A stretch of DNA of 64,000 nucleotides from Seriola aureovittata. Lineage: Eukaryota > Chordata > Actinopteri > Carangiformes > Carangidae. The stretch spans positions 8,376,501 to 8,440,500 of the forward strand of contig NC_079377.1 of the NCBI RefSeq assembly GCF_021018895.1, read 5' to 3'. The stretch's first letter is position 1. Each line of letters opens with the position of its first letter. The notes under the pieces were generated by a model. It searched no databases, was not told the origin of the DNA, and was given only the letters and a program-made list of their open reading frames with translations. This document shows, piece by piece, positions 53,401-62,300 of this stretch. The position numbers were made by a program, and so were the translations under genes.

Positions 53401-53510
53401 GGGCTCTGCAGATAACTCTGTGTGAAATCCTGGCATTTTGGCACAGCTGGGACTGACAATCTCGTCCCAATGGTGAAGGGCTGCACCTTCCTCACAATGC
53501 TTTCAGACAT
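24989..53510 (-). CDS. Large spectrin-repeat and PH-domain protein, family not recognised
   Basis: Assembled coding exons, 5' to 3': 53013-53510, 52249-52338, 50755-50901, 47711-47857, 46945-47136, 46018-46104, 45660-45778, 45438-45552, 45267-45344, 45050-45165, 43486-43648, 39603-39748, 39403-39499, 38762-38911, 38353-38502, 37563-37819, 36371-36500, 35620-35814, 35001-35153, 33874-34091, 33360-33543, 33120-33275, 32392-32769, 28198-30174, 27268-27402, 27111-27185, 26929-27015, 26735-26826, 26525-26610, 26386-26443, 26051-26268, 25358-25507, 24989-25248. They sum to 7,104 bases (2,367 residues plus stop) with every junction GT-AG and in phase. Residues about 235-530 and 650-1190 are spectrin-type helical repeats; 1197-1981 is Ser/Glu-rich; 2034-2139 is a PH domain like that of beta-spectrins. 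No calponin-homology actin-binding domain precedes the repeats, so it is not a standard beta-spectrin. A cytoskeletal/membrane scaffold role is inferred. Start is the first ATG of its exon. Confidence 0.85.
26525..27185 (-). CDS. PH-domain exons of the spectrin/PH gene
   Basis: Exons 27111-27185, 26929-27015, 26735-26826 and 26525-26610 encode one PH domain (about residues 2034-2139). It opens with MEGTLERKQKLQLGGKK, continues with the RGWNSYHAVLYRHTLCFYQE strand pair, then KKPNCFRLRLRDGSEYLLNA, and closes with the C-terminal helix MMKKWMMKIQ carrying the conserved Trp. The layout matches beta-spectrin PH domains, which bind phosphoinositides through basic residues of the first loops. Ligand here is inferred. 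Confidence 0.88.
27652..28135. repeat. Interspersed repeat copy A (intron of the spectrin/PH gene)
   Basis: Begins near AAGGGTCACTTCACCC and includes CTCTAGTGCTATCTAGACATG, TTTTGGTTTTATTT, TTGTTTCTGGAAAG and GAGCACCACGAACAAAATTC, ending near GAACTGACCCTTTAAAGGG. The same word order occurs at 35915-36280 in the same orientation. I recognise the layout as a common percomorph non-autonomous repeat. No coding capacity. Confidence 0.65.
28198..30174 (-). CDS. Giant disordered exon of the spectrin/PH gene
   Basis: A single 1,977-base exon in phase 0 at both ends, encoding residues about 1323-1981. It opens with STYLHVKDNNLAVAPVYES and carries a basic cluster (KKRKRKRDARRH), many Ser/Pro/Thr runs and acidic patches (EEEEELEDIW, EDEEEEQEV). 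No folded domain is recognisable. Because it is a multiple of three with symmetric phase, skipping it would keep the frame and would join the repeat region closely to the PH domain. Function unknown; probably a scaffold linker with phosphorylation sites. Confidence 0.85.
32392..32769 (-). CDS. Linker exon of the spectrin/PH gene
   Basis: 126-codon exon in phase 0, after the last spectrin repeat and before the giant exon. It contains SPVISIDEDKLKAAG, EDGYEVMNSIGPR and a hydrophobic segment, GTVNLILSFGNTGD. No domain recognised. Donor CACAGG followed by GTGAGA; acceptor CTAAACAG. Confidence 0.82.
33120..38911 (-). CDS. Second spectrin-repeat block (nine exons)
   Basis: Exons 38762-38911, 38353-38502, 37563-37819, 36371-36500, 35620-35814, 35001-35153, 33874-34091, 33360-33543 and 33120-33275 give roughly five triple-helix repeats (about residues 665-1196). 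Hallmark repeat positions are visible: LSWLKDNVSMATQ, LEVLWEELRRRHQRN, LGSLEAWLESVELS, MLQAWTELGKSV and the GWILVHWRAQKQQWLHK helix that ends the block. The exon boundaries fall at similar places in successive repeats, as in other spectrin-family genes. In family terms these repeats form elongated rods and dimer contacts. Confidence 0.87.
35915..36280. repeat. Interspersed repeat copy B (intron of the spectrin/PH gene)
   Basis: Shares with 27652-28135, in the same order and orientation, TAGTTTTGGTTTTATTT, a TTGTTTCTGGAAAGG block, GAGCATCATGAATGAAATTC and GGCAGAAATC. It also has the CAATACAATGGAAGTGAATGG segment typical of this fish repeat. Diverged, no coding capacity. Confidence 0.65.
39403..43648 (-). 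CDS. Inter-block linker exons of the spectrin/PH gene
   Basis: Exons 43486-43648, 39603-39748 and 39403-39499 encode a mostly disordered linker between the two repeat blocks (about residues 530-662), with SPIGPAFTREDADPLTLARE and RRTPSSQSQEQQSVNH. The last exon has a tandem acceptor (CAGCAG) at 39496-39501, so it may start at 39499 or 39496, changing one residue. Confidence 0.8.
39749..43485. other. 3.7-kb intron of the spectrin/PH gene
   Basis: No coding frame or RNA gene seen. AT-rich, with no long simple repeats. Confidence 0.6.
44020..44150. repeat. Fragment of a percomorph interspersed repeat
   Basis: Contains GTCCCCAGAGGATGGATCCTAATGA and TGATCCCCTGACCTTTTCACC with spacing I recognise from the same repeat family as 58925-59350. 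Truncated and diverged; lies in an intron of the spectrin/PH gene. Confidence 0.6.
45050..50901 (-). CDS. First spectrin-repeat block (eight exons)
   Basis: Exons 50755-50901, 47711-47857, 46945-47136, 46018-46104, 45660-45778, 45438-45552, 45267-45344 and 45050-45165 encode about three repeats (residues about 235-530). Typical positions are AEAWIKGKLQDLKDG, LRDQWHTLKQMAAN, KVDKLEAWIKEK, ALKLEKQGKTDGK and DCWALLQKVLR. Several lie at exon starts in the same repeat phase. Exon 46018-46104 has a second possible acceptor (CAGCAG, 46101-46106). The first of these exons starts with a non-repeat Glu/Ser/Ala-rich stretch. Sequence is well preserved compared with the linkers, suggesting constraint. 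Confidence 0.86.
47858..50754. other. 2.9-kb intron of the spectrin/PH gene
   Basis: No coding frame supported. It contains a repeat-like tail near 49720-49790 (GGGCTTTATGAATAAAATCTG, resembling 3' ends of fish retroelements) and a 27-base tandem duplication at 50107-50168. Confidence 0.55.
50107..50168. repeat. 27-base tandem duplication
   Basis: Two copies of a 27-base unit (AATGTCCTTCTGCC... and AATGTCCCTCTGCC...) differing at two positions, plus the first 8 bases of a third. Lies in an intron. Confidence 0.9.
52249..53510 (-). CDS. N-terminal exons of the spectrin/PH gene
   Basis: Exon 53013-53510 holds the start codon (ATG at 53508-53510, context GGTCATGT) and 166 codons; exon 52249-52338 adds 30. 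The exon starts at a splice acceptor (CTTATAAG, exon from 53520), so at least one 5' non-coding exon must lie further upstream. The N-terminus begins SESIVRKVQPFTIGTRL and is Ser/Asn-rich, with a run of seven Asn encoded near 53090-53110. No calponin-homology or other folded domain is visible. Confidence 0.82.
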
Positions 53511-53670
53511 GACCAGAGTCCTTATAAGAAAACAAAATAAACTGAAGTCCAAATGAGCTTTTAAAAAAGTCTGTCACATCCCTTTGTCCACTCTCCTCAC
53601 TCAACAGTTGTCCAGTCTCTGTTCAGCAGGCGAGTAGAGAAGAGGGTTGAACAGAAAGTGGAGGGAGAGC

Positions 53671-53898
53671 TCAGTTCTCCACCTTCTTGTGCATGTTGAG
53701 AATGCACAGCACACAGCCCAGGATGGCTTCCTTGGACTCCTGGGATCGAATGCGGTCCCAGACGTGGCGCAGCGCCGTGCCAAGTTGGGCAGCGCCTGTA
53801 GAGAGGCTTCTCCTGAGGAACTGTGCCACTGAGCCTGCCAGTCTGCTACTGAGGAGCCTGATAACCAGGGACCGCAGCAAGATGAAAACTGCTGGCAT
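53671..53898 (-). CDS. mymx: Myomixer (myomerger/minion), muscle fusion micropeptide
   Basis: 75 residues, single coding exon, ATG at 53896-53898. Myomixer works with myomaker at the plasma membrane to complete myoblast fusion in vertebrate muscle (family knowledge). The peptide starts with a hydrophobic segment (MPAVFILLRSLVIRLLSSRL), continues with Arg-rich amphipathic helices (FLRRSL, ALRHVWDRIRS) and contains the family motif AxLyCxL as A58-I-L-G-C62-V-L64, ending MHKKVEN. Length and C-terminus fit fish orthologues; mammalian forms are slightly longer. The coding exon begins at a splice acceptor at 53912. It lies 151 bases upstream of the first coding exon of the spectrin/PH gene on the same strand. 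Confidence 0.92.
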   Translation of the reverse strand: MPAVFILLRSLVIRLLSSRLAGSVAQFLRRSLSTGAAQLGTALRHVWDRIRSQESKEAILGCVLCILNMHKKVEN

Positions 53899-53912
53899 GC
53901 TGCCTGACTGTG

Positions 53913-54256
53913 CTGTGCAAGAAAAAAAAAAAAAAAGAAAAAGAAAAAAAGACAACTCAAAAAAGGAGGGGGAAAGAGGAGGGTTGGTTAAGAGAGGGGA
54001 TGAAGTCACCACCTCTCCACTCTCTCTCTCTCTCTTTCTCTTTCTCTCTGTCAGGAGCCACAGAGCTGAGAGGGGGCTGTAAAGCCTGGCTGTCAAAACT
54101 TCCCCTCTGAACCCGAACAGAAAATCTGCTCAGATAAGAGTAATGGAGTCAGAGTGAGAGACCTCTGTTAGACCTCTTCAATCACAGCTTATCCTCTATG
54201 AGGTAATATCCTCAGCTGAAACACACTCACACACACCCACACGGCCTTTACCTTAC
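53913..54256 (-). other. 5' UTR intron of mymx
   Basis: Minus-strand donor GGAG followed by GTAAGG (intron from 54256) and an acceptor CTTGCACAG (ending 53913) preceded by a very long pyrimidine tract (53919-54060 is purine-rich on the plus strand). The coding exon would then have only 14 bases of leader before the ATG. Inferred from splice signals. Confidence 0.6.
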
Positions 54257-54351
54257 CTCCACCTCGTGGAAGTGCAGAGGAACAGATTCAGCCCTGAGGA
54301 GCAAAAAAGTGCGAGACAAAAAAAAAAAAAAAAAAGTCAGTCAGAGTCAGA

Positions 54352-54601
54352 TTATAAATAAAAATCCAATGTAGTCTGGTCAAAACTGAGGAGAGCAAGC
54401 TTCAGAGGCTCATGTTAGCGCAGTCTGTCCAGGAGTGAGAGTGCTTTCCTCAGCTCTGAGCCTCCTCTTTCCCAATCCACGAGGAGCAGTTGTCACATAG
54501 GTTACAGCTGAATGGAGCAGAACATCCCTGTCGCTCTGCTCCTTAAACCTCAGAGCTGCTGTTATGACAAGTGTGGGGGGCAAGTAACAGTCAAGCAGAT
54601 G
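54352..54601 (-). promoter_or_regulatory. Muscle-type promoter upstream of mymx
   Basis: TTATAAATAA at 54352-54361 fits the MEF2 consensus YTAWWWWTAR and may double as a TATA-like element, with an ATTGG (CCAAT) box at 54365-54369. Further upstream are two E-boxes 12 bases apart, CAGTTG at 54487-54492 and CAGCTG at 54505-54510, then CAAGTG at 54568 and CAGATG at 54596. Mymx is known to be driven by MyoD-family factors through promoter E-boxes. Binding here is inferred from motifs. Confidence 0.55.
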
Positions 54602-57600
54602 ATGACCCCTACCACTCCTTAATGGTGGCTAGGGTTCAACCGAGCACATGCTGGGCTGACTGATTGGAATGGCAGGGGTGGCGTGTGTACGTGAGGGGAG
54701 TGGGGATTACTGGGGAGGGGGGCTGACAGCAGAGAAAATATTTGGAGGGAGCAGAGGGAAGAATCTGCTTCCACTGGTGAAAGCTTTTCCCAAAAAAGGA
54801 ACTCTCACTCTTCACTTTGCTGAACCTCTGACGTGACCTCTGCACCTGGTCCAACGGCTCTCAGGAGCAGTTCAGCCACTTGCAACCAAACTCAGTGAAT
54901 CTAATGAAACTGGGGTTATTGCATGCCTCATTTTACAACGCAGCGCTTTTGAAAATTAGTGTTCACTAAATATCAACCCATGCAGTAAAATTACATAACA
55001 TTTAGAAATAGAAACATTAAAGTAACGCATTCATTCATGTGTCTCCAGTGTGACTCCAGCGTTCGAGCCAACTGTGGGACAACTCAGCGGGGCTCCATAT
55101 GGCAGAGGTAGCCCTGGAGTCGACATAGTTAATGATGCTTTTAAAAGAGCTCTGGTTTCATGATGAAGTCATCTAAGGAAGAGTTTTAATGTGTTGCAGC
55201 TTGAAATCAGAGATAAATTCTGCCCAGGGCTGGGTGGTGTTCACGGAAGGCTAGATGGGTGGAGTTCAAGGGGTTTGGCTAACTTTAAAATGCCATTTCC
55301 CCATATTGCTGGGAGAGTGGATCTAAAAGCGTGTGATTTATGTGCGCAGTGGGTACACTGTGTGACTACGACACCACCGTATGCTTAAATGTTGGTCGTG
55401 TTCAATTGGAACATGTGGAAATGTGGGATATTATTTTTAATTTAGGCTCATTTTCGGTTGGGAACGAAATACATATAAACATCTTTTTGCAAGTCATGCC
55501 GTGTAAAGGCAAACCAGCAACCAATCCATAGCAGAGCCAAAAATCCACCTTTTACTCTGACTGTATGACATTTACACCACAGCCTTAAGGTATACAGACC
55601 CTGCAAAAACATAAAATGGATTAGGCTACAGGTCTGCCCCATTTGCAGCCATGTTGAACAATGATTATTGATTGATCTACCCTAAAAAATAACAGAGGAA
55701 TTATTGTTATAGCTTTTTGTAGTGTAACATATCAATTGGCTTTACATCTATACATGAAAAATCCTGTGATTTAAGATTGTGGATCTTCATTGAGAAAACT
55801 AGCCTGAAAATCACATCTTTTGTAACTAAGCTCACTCTTAGCATTCTTTATAGCATCATTTAAATTTTGATAAAGGTTTGCTTGTACGCTTTTAGGCTAT
55901 AAAGAATTTATTCTATATATCTTCTACCGCAAAAAAAATGTAGTAAAATGTATGACTTTAGTTTAGTTTTAGTTTTTAGTTGGGAAAACTTGTTTGTGTA
56001 TGCCCTGTTTTAGACTATAAACATTTATAAAGGATGGAACGTTGTTTGCTCACAGTCACTGTCAGATTAGATTTGAACCAGGTGTCCCACCTCTGCCAAC
56101 CAAGTCAGATTAGGCTACTGTAACACCTTCCTTATGTTGTTTACCCTGGAAGTCCTCCCTCTCTCCTCACAGCTCTCATTCACATCTTGCGTGCTGCCCA
56201 CATCCTTTACAAATAATTTAAACCTCAGCTTTGATCTGAGCGCCCTTTTATATGCGCCACCTTCCTTTATTTGCATCTTTGAGGGTGGATGTTGAAGACA
56301 AACTAGTTCTGGCCTGATGGCTGATATCACCGCCTCCCAAGACGCTAATAAAAACCTGATGCTTTCTCACCGCAGGCCCTGGTTGGTGATCGCCCTTGTT
56401 AGATATCTTCCATTTTATTAGAGTCAGTAAATACGACTTGGAAGACTTGTTCTGGGGGTGATGTCACCGAGGCTGCCCGCATGAAAGGAGAGTGATAGCC
56501 GCGGCGGAGGAGAGAATATGCATGGGAGCTAGAGGGGGTCTGTACTTTTCCACTTGGTGTATGTCATCACAAAGGCATGATTGGCCTGCTAGTCAAGTTT
56601 CAGTACAGATAAGATAAGTTTGTGCTCTGGATCGTGATCAGAAGAGAAATGGTTTGAAGTTTTAAAAAATGGATGATATGAAAGGAACAAAAAATGAAAA
56701 TACTGACTTCACGTGTGTTAGGTCAGCCTTGCTTGGCCTGAGCTTTTTAATACCCAGGGAGGACTCTTCTCCAGCTTAGCATTACACAGAAAACAACTGA
56801 ATTTAACTTTAACTTTCATCTGAAGTCATTAGAATCAGGTCTTTGTTTATTAGTTTTATGGCTAAAACTGTACTAGTTATTGTTGGATGCCAAGCTGGAT
56901 AACCACCAAAAGGTAATGATTTCCTTTGTTGCCAAAAACGTTTTTACATTTTTACAAGCAGGACAGACAACGCATAAACAGACTATTTCAAAATACTTTG
57001 GAAAAGTTTTAAAGCAACACAAGCATACTTATGCTGTTCAGCTACTTTCTACTTTGTTTAAACGGAGACAACGAAAGACTTAAGTGAAAGTTTTCTTCTC
57101 TGTTAAACCTGTGAATGACAACGAAACACAATCTAAAAGGCCACAGGGCCTAGTGCCAATGAAATTGTGAAGTCATACATTTGTACTAATGCTTATCTGT
57201 TAATCTGTAACACTTTAAATTCCTTTGTTCTTCGCTCACATGTCTGAGCCCACATCTTGACAATGACCCAGCCTCTCTCAGATGGGTCGCCTGTGGGCTT
57301 TTGTACTTCAGCCACTTTAGATAATACACAGCATTAACAGTGAAATGATTTGTGCCTAAACAGAACAACATGACAGCTGCAGTTCATGGACAAGGGGAAA
57401 ATATAAACACATTACAAAAGCCACATTTACAGCATTTACTTCATGATGTCCACATGGGTTTTTTCCCATCCCAAACCTCTTCCGCCTGAGCACAGACTGG
57501 GTTGCAACATAGTTTATGACATAACTTCAATCACATCCTCTTAAAAAGCATAACAAACTGCATCCTTGAAACCTGTCAGCTAAAATACCACACAGTTCAG

Positions 57601-58857
57601 TGATTTGTGGAGCCAAATGCAGACACACACGAAGGCAGATAAATGCAGTGAAGGTACTTTCATAAATGAACAAAAGATAGTTTAGAGCCAGATGAGCAGA
57701 TATTTCAAAGTAAAACAGGGAATAACAAGAGTCCAAAGACTCACTCGGATATAGGGTGGGGCAGATATAACACATTTATTAATAAGTGACACCCAGTTCT
57801 GATGCTCACCTGAAGCTATATTTGACCTGACGAGTGTGCATGTTTATCAGCTGACGTTCAGACACACCTGTGGTACTTGATCCTGGGAGTCCTCTTTCAC
57901 ACATTTCCTCTGAACATGCCCAACCGTGAAGAGCCCAAGCAAGCTCGAGTGTTGGATGACATCACATGCAATAAAATGCCATCTTAGTCAGTCAGTACTC
58001 ATTGTTTGGATAGAGACAGTGCCAAGCTTTTCACACAGCAGAAGTGGGCAAGCAGAGACAATGAAACTCAACCGTCCGCCATGACGCATATATTTTTTTA
58101 CCTATTAAACTGTAGCGGCATTGTTCCAACAAAAATAAAAAATGCCCTTATGTAAAATATATTCCCACTTATTAAATATCTTTGAATTTTATAGGTGACA
58201 TTTCGCAGAGTGGCTTGTTTCAAGGTGACTGACATCAATTATACCATGATCTCTGGTATCCTCGTGCAGCAATCCTCCATGCAACCCATAATATTTGTCC
58301 TATTCAGCCTCCAACTTTGGCATTAAAGTGGTATTGTGAGTAGAAACAGTGTCAGAAGTCTGTCGGTATGTTCAAATAAAAAGGCAAGAGTCAGACCTGG
58401 CTTTAAGACAAGAGGGCCTTTGTTTTGACTCAGACATCCTAAATTGATTTTTTTTTTTTTTGTCCTACCATAACAACTGGCCACAATGTTAGAAAAATAC
58501 ACCGGGCAGTACAGTTAAGAAACAGTAATTTTGGAGCAGTTATAAAGGGTTAAGATCAACAGAGGCTTTCACTGGCTCTAAAAAAGTTGATAATTCAAAG
58601 TGTACAATCAGGTTTGTCCACTAAGTCAATGAACTGTTCATCAAGGACATTTGTAGATGATCAAATATAATCCACTTCACAGTTAGTTTGTGTTTCTACT
58701 TCTGGACCAGAGGCCAGTTGGTGACAAATTGGCATCAATTACAAGTGTAAGGGTCAGTGCGAATGAATTGATTTTGATTTTGTATTTGAAAGGTTTTGGA
58801 ATTCAAAGAATACATTCCAATTATCCACATGGGTGGTGTGCTCCCTGGCAATCCCAA

Positions 58858-58889
58858 AGTCAGTCAGTCAGTCAGTCAGTCAGTCAGTC
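58858..58889. repeat. CAGT tetranucleotide microsatellite
   Basis: Eight near-perfect CAGT units, directly upstream of the interspersed repeat that starts near 58925. Confidence 0.95.
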
Positions 58890-58924
58890 TGTTTATCAGT
58901 CAGTTGATCCACTACTTTAGTTCA

Positions 58925-59350
58925 GTCTGAAATAGCTAGACACATTTTGGATGGATTGCCATTAAATTTGTATTTACTTCCATGGTCACCAGAGGATGAA
59001 TCCTGTTGACTCAGGGGATAATAGGACCACAAGGCTGATAATTTTGTCATTTACTGAAATGTCTTTAATATACTGTCATAAGATTTGGTAGAGAAATTCA
59101 AGTAACTGCTGATCCCATTTAGCACCATCATCAGGTTAAAGATTTCTCTACTTTGGATTATGACCAAATACCTACAAATTTAATGATTTTCCAACCAGGC
59201 TCACCTGTACTTTGTGTTTGGTGCTATTTAGCAAATGTTAGCATGCTAACACACTAAACTAAGATGGTTAAACATGGGTGGCATGCTGACATTAGCACTT
59301 TGCTCAGCCTAAGTACAGCCTCACAGAACTGCTAGCATGGCTGCATACTC
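58925..59350. repeat. Percomorph interspersed repeat (TTAGCATGCTAA family)
   Basis: The order GGATGGATTGCCATTAAATTT, ACCAGAGGATGAATCCTGTTGA, TTAGCACCATCATCAGGTTA, TATGACCAAATACCTACAAA, CAAATGTTAGCATGCTAACA and CTAAGTACAGCCTCACAGAA is one I recognise from a high-copy non-autonomous repeat in spiny-rayed fish. It is diverged and has lost internal segments. A fragment of the same family is at 44020-44150. Confidence 0.7.
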
Positions 59351-62300
59351 TTAATTTTGTTATTTCATTGATTCATATTTGTTTAAATGTGAATTGTTGC
59401 CAAACCCATTTTCCAATCTGTAACCATTACTCAAATCTATAATTAAAATAGAGTCTTATAAAACAATGCTCTATAGAAGGCAGTTCACCTTCTCCACGCT
59501 GCTCTCATTTGAGAAGCACAGCAAACAGGGACACACTGTGTCACACAGGCTGTTATTGTACTGAGTGCAATTTGAAGCCACCCTCAGGTGGCCGTCAGGC
59601 TGAATGGTGAGATGAGGTCACTCCATCATGTGACATCATAGTTTCACATGGCAACTGTGTTCCAGCAGCAGGAAGCAATTTTCCCATATCAAAGGTTGAA
59701 TAACAGAAAAAAGCTGTACCTTATTTTTGCCCTCTCCAAAAGTATCAATCACCTTGAGAGGGAGGCTTAACATTTGACCTCTGATGTCATTCCAGCGACA
59801 GGTTGGGTGCCTTCAAGCCTTTATTTGGAAGCTCTGTTGACCTGGTGGTGTGATCTATTAATCACATACAGGAACTTTAATCATGCTGCAGCCAGCCTGG
59901 AGTTTATTGCTTGCCTGTGTGTTTGACATCTGAATCGGCCAGTGTTGCCAAGTGGAGAGGCTTGTTAAAACATTTTGAATGCAGAAACAAAGAATCAAGA
60001 AAGAGGTGAACCTATATATTTACATTTAAACATTTACACACCCTGACATTTGATGGATCTGCTCTGTAATCATGATGTACTTCAAAACTTCACAAGAGAA
60101 ACAGCAGAAGAAAAAATACACTGTTTCATCTGAGTGCTTCAGGCAAATGGAAAGATGTAGGCAAGCCAAAGTACATCTTGAGTCATTTTTGAACACCACT
60201 ATTGCATTGCAGATTAGTTTAATGTTTTGGTTGAGGTAATTCTTCTCTGTCATTTTCTAATTGGAGGTAAATAAGAAAATACCAATAAATACACAGACAA
60301 CTTGTAAAAACTTCCACAGATGTTCTTTAACCTTTTTTTGAAAAGCAGTGGGGTTAACACTCATTTTATCTCACCATGGAGACATCATTACACTTCACCT
60401 CAAAGAGTCTGGATTTAATACAGTACAGACGAATGTAATTTTTATTCCTGCTTTGACATACATGGTGGCCTTGAGGGCTTTTACATAACAAGCTGGACCT
60501 ACCTGAGAGCTCTGCGTTATTGTTTGCTTCGCTCATGTCACCTCCTGTTAGTGGAATGGATGAGCTCATTGCTGACACCAGTCTGAGCTATGCATGGCTT
60601 GTTGATGCTAAAATTCAGCTGACACACACACGCAAACCCCAGTGGTATACTTTTACAAAATAAGACTCACTGACAAAACATTGTTTGTCTCCTGAGCAGA
60701 ATGACAATTTGAACAACTTCAAGTTGACGTATTATACTTTTGGAGGGTTCAGTTGCTATTTTTGAGTGTGAACATCTGTGGTAGCATCAAAAGACAAAAC
60801 TTGGAGGCTCAGTTCATGGTTACATAAAGCACTAATGGACATATTACTTTGAAATAACCCGAACCTCACTGCAGTTACCAGTGACAAAGCAGAAATTGTT
60901 CACATTGCTGGGTGTTGGTGTTCACAAAGCCCTATTCACCAGTCGAATAACGCTGTCTCTTTTGGCATAGATTGTTGCAGACATGTCAGGACTGCATTTG
61001 AATAATATTTTAGGCCACACTGTTGCTTTAAAGAGACTGCATGTGACTAATAAATGCTTCTCACATTCCAGGTTAAAGATAAGTTCATGGATGACAAGAC
61101 ACTACACACAAACTTTACTTTATTTGAGCATCGCATTGGGGATGATGGGAGCAGGTGTGAGTGTCACAACAACTGGGGTTAAAACAGGTGCTGTGCAATC
61201 TATGAAACAAATGTGTGGAGGGAGGAGGGGGTGAGGTGGGGTTCTCCTGGGGCAAAAATAGAAAGTGAGCCACATAATTAAAGTGGTGATGAAAATATGT
61301 CTTGCTGCTAGTCGTCTCTTCTGTTGCAGTCACTCTGGAAAACCCTGTGGAATGGTAATTATTTTATCAATGTACATGATAGTAATAAGTATCACTGCAT
61401 GCAAACCAAAAGAAACCGTAACAGTGTCAATAAAACAATATCACAGACATCTAATAGAGTGAAATTGTTGTAGGAGAATGGAGTGTAACAATGCAGATGG
61501 CAAAAATGCAGGGAAGCAACCTTTTTATCCTCAAAGTGAGATTACCGAGGCCTAAGTGCACTTTCACACCTGCCCTGTTTTGCGCAGTTGAATTGAAACC
61601 AGAGGCATTTTCTTCCCTTCATTTGGGTTTTTCACATACCCCAAACAGCTGCTCCGTAGCCTGTCTAATGGAAGTCAAAAACAAACCACAGAACTGCAGT
61701 TTTATTGAACCTTAAAAAAACCCCTTAAAGATGGATTTCCCAGAGTTCACCAAAACAAACAGACCAGTGTCATTCTCAGTAAACACAACATAGCATTTCA
61801 TTAGACATGCAATGCAATAATTAATGGGTTTTTCAAAAGTGAATTCTTTATTCGGTTTTCTCAGTCTTTACTCGACTTTAGGGTCAGAGGTCAACTACAG
61901 AACAGTCACCAAGGTCCAGACTGCTCTCGCCAATCCTAACAGCCGCATAAGCATGTTTTCATGTTTTTATGGCCAGAGTTGAAATGATAATACTCTATTA
62001 AATCCCTCATCTGTTAGGATTTTAAGCTTTATCCAATAACCGGCCTCCCTGCTTAGCCACATGACTTTGCTTATAAACTACGGCTTGTTGGTTAATTGGT
62101 AATTGGAAACATAGCCTAACCAATAAAAAGCTGCAACAAAGTACTAATTTCACTCCTATTTCAGAGCATTTCAAATGAACCATAAGCGAGAAAATGACCT
62201 AAGGCGCATACCAATCATCTTCTTTAGTAACTCACAGAGAAGAGCTCTGTTCATTTAATAACCCCCAAATTAAAGGAAAATGTATGATTTAATCATCTGG

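Noticed and set aside
53687..54082. 131-codon plus-strand frame antisense to mymx
   Set aside because: It is the shadow of mymx and of the purine-rich acceptor tract; poly-Lys/Arg and Ser/Leu runs come from low-complexity DNA.
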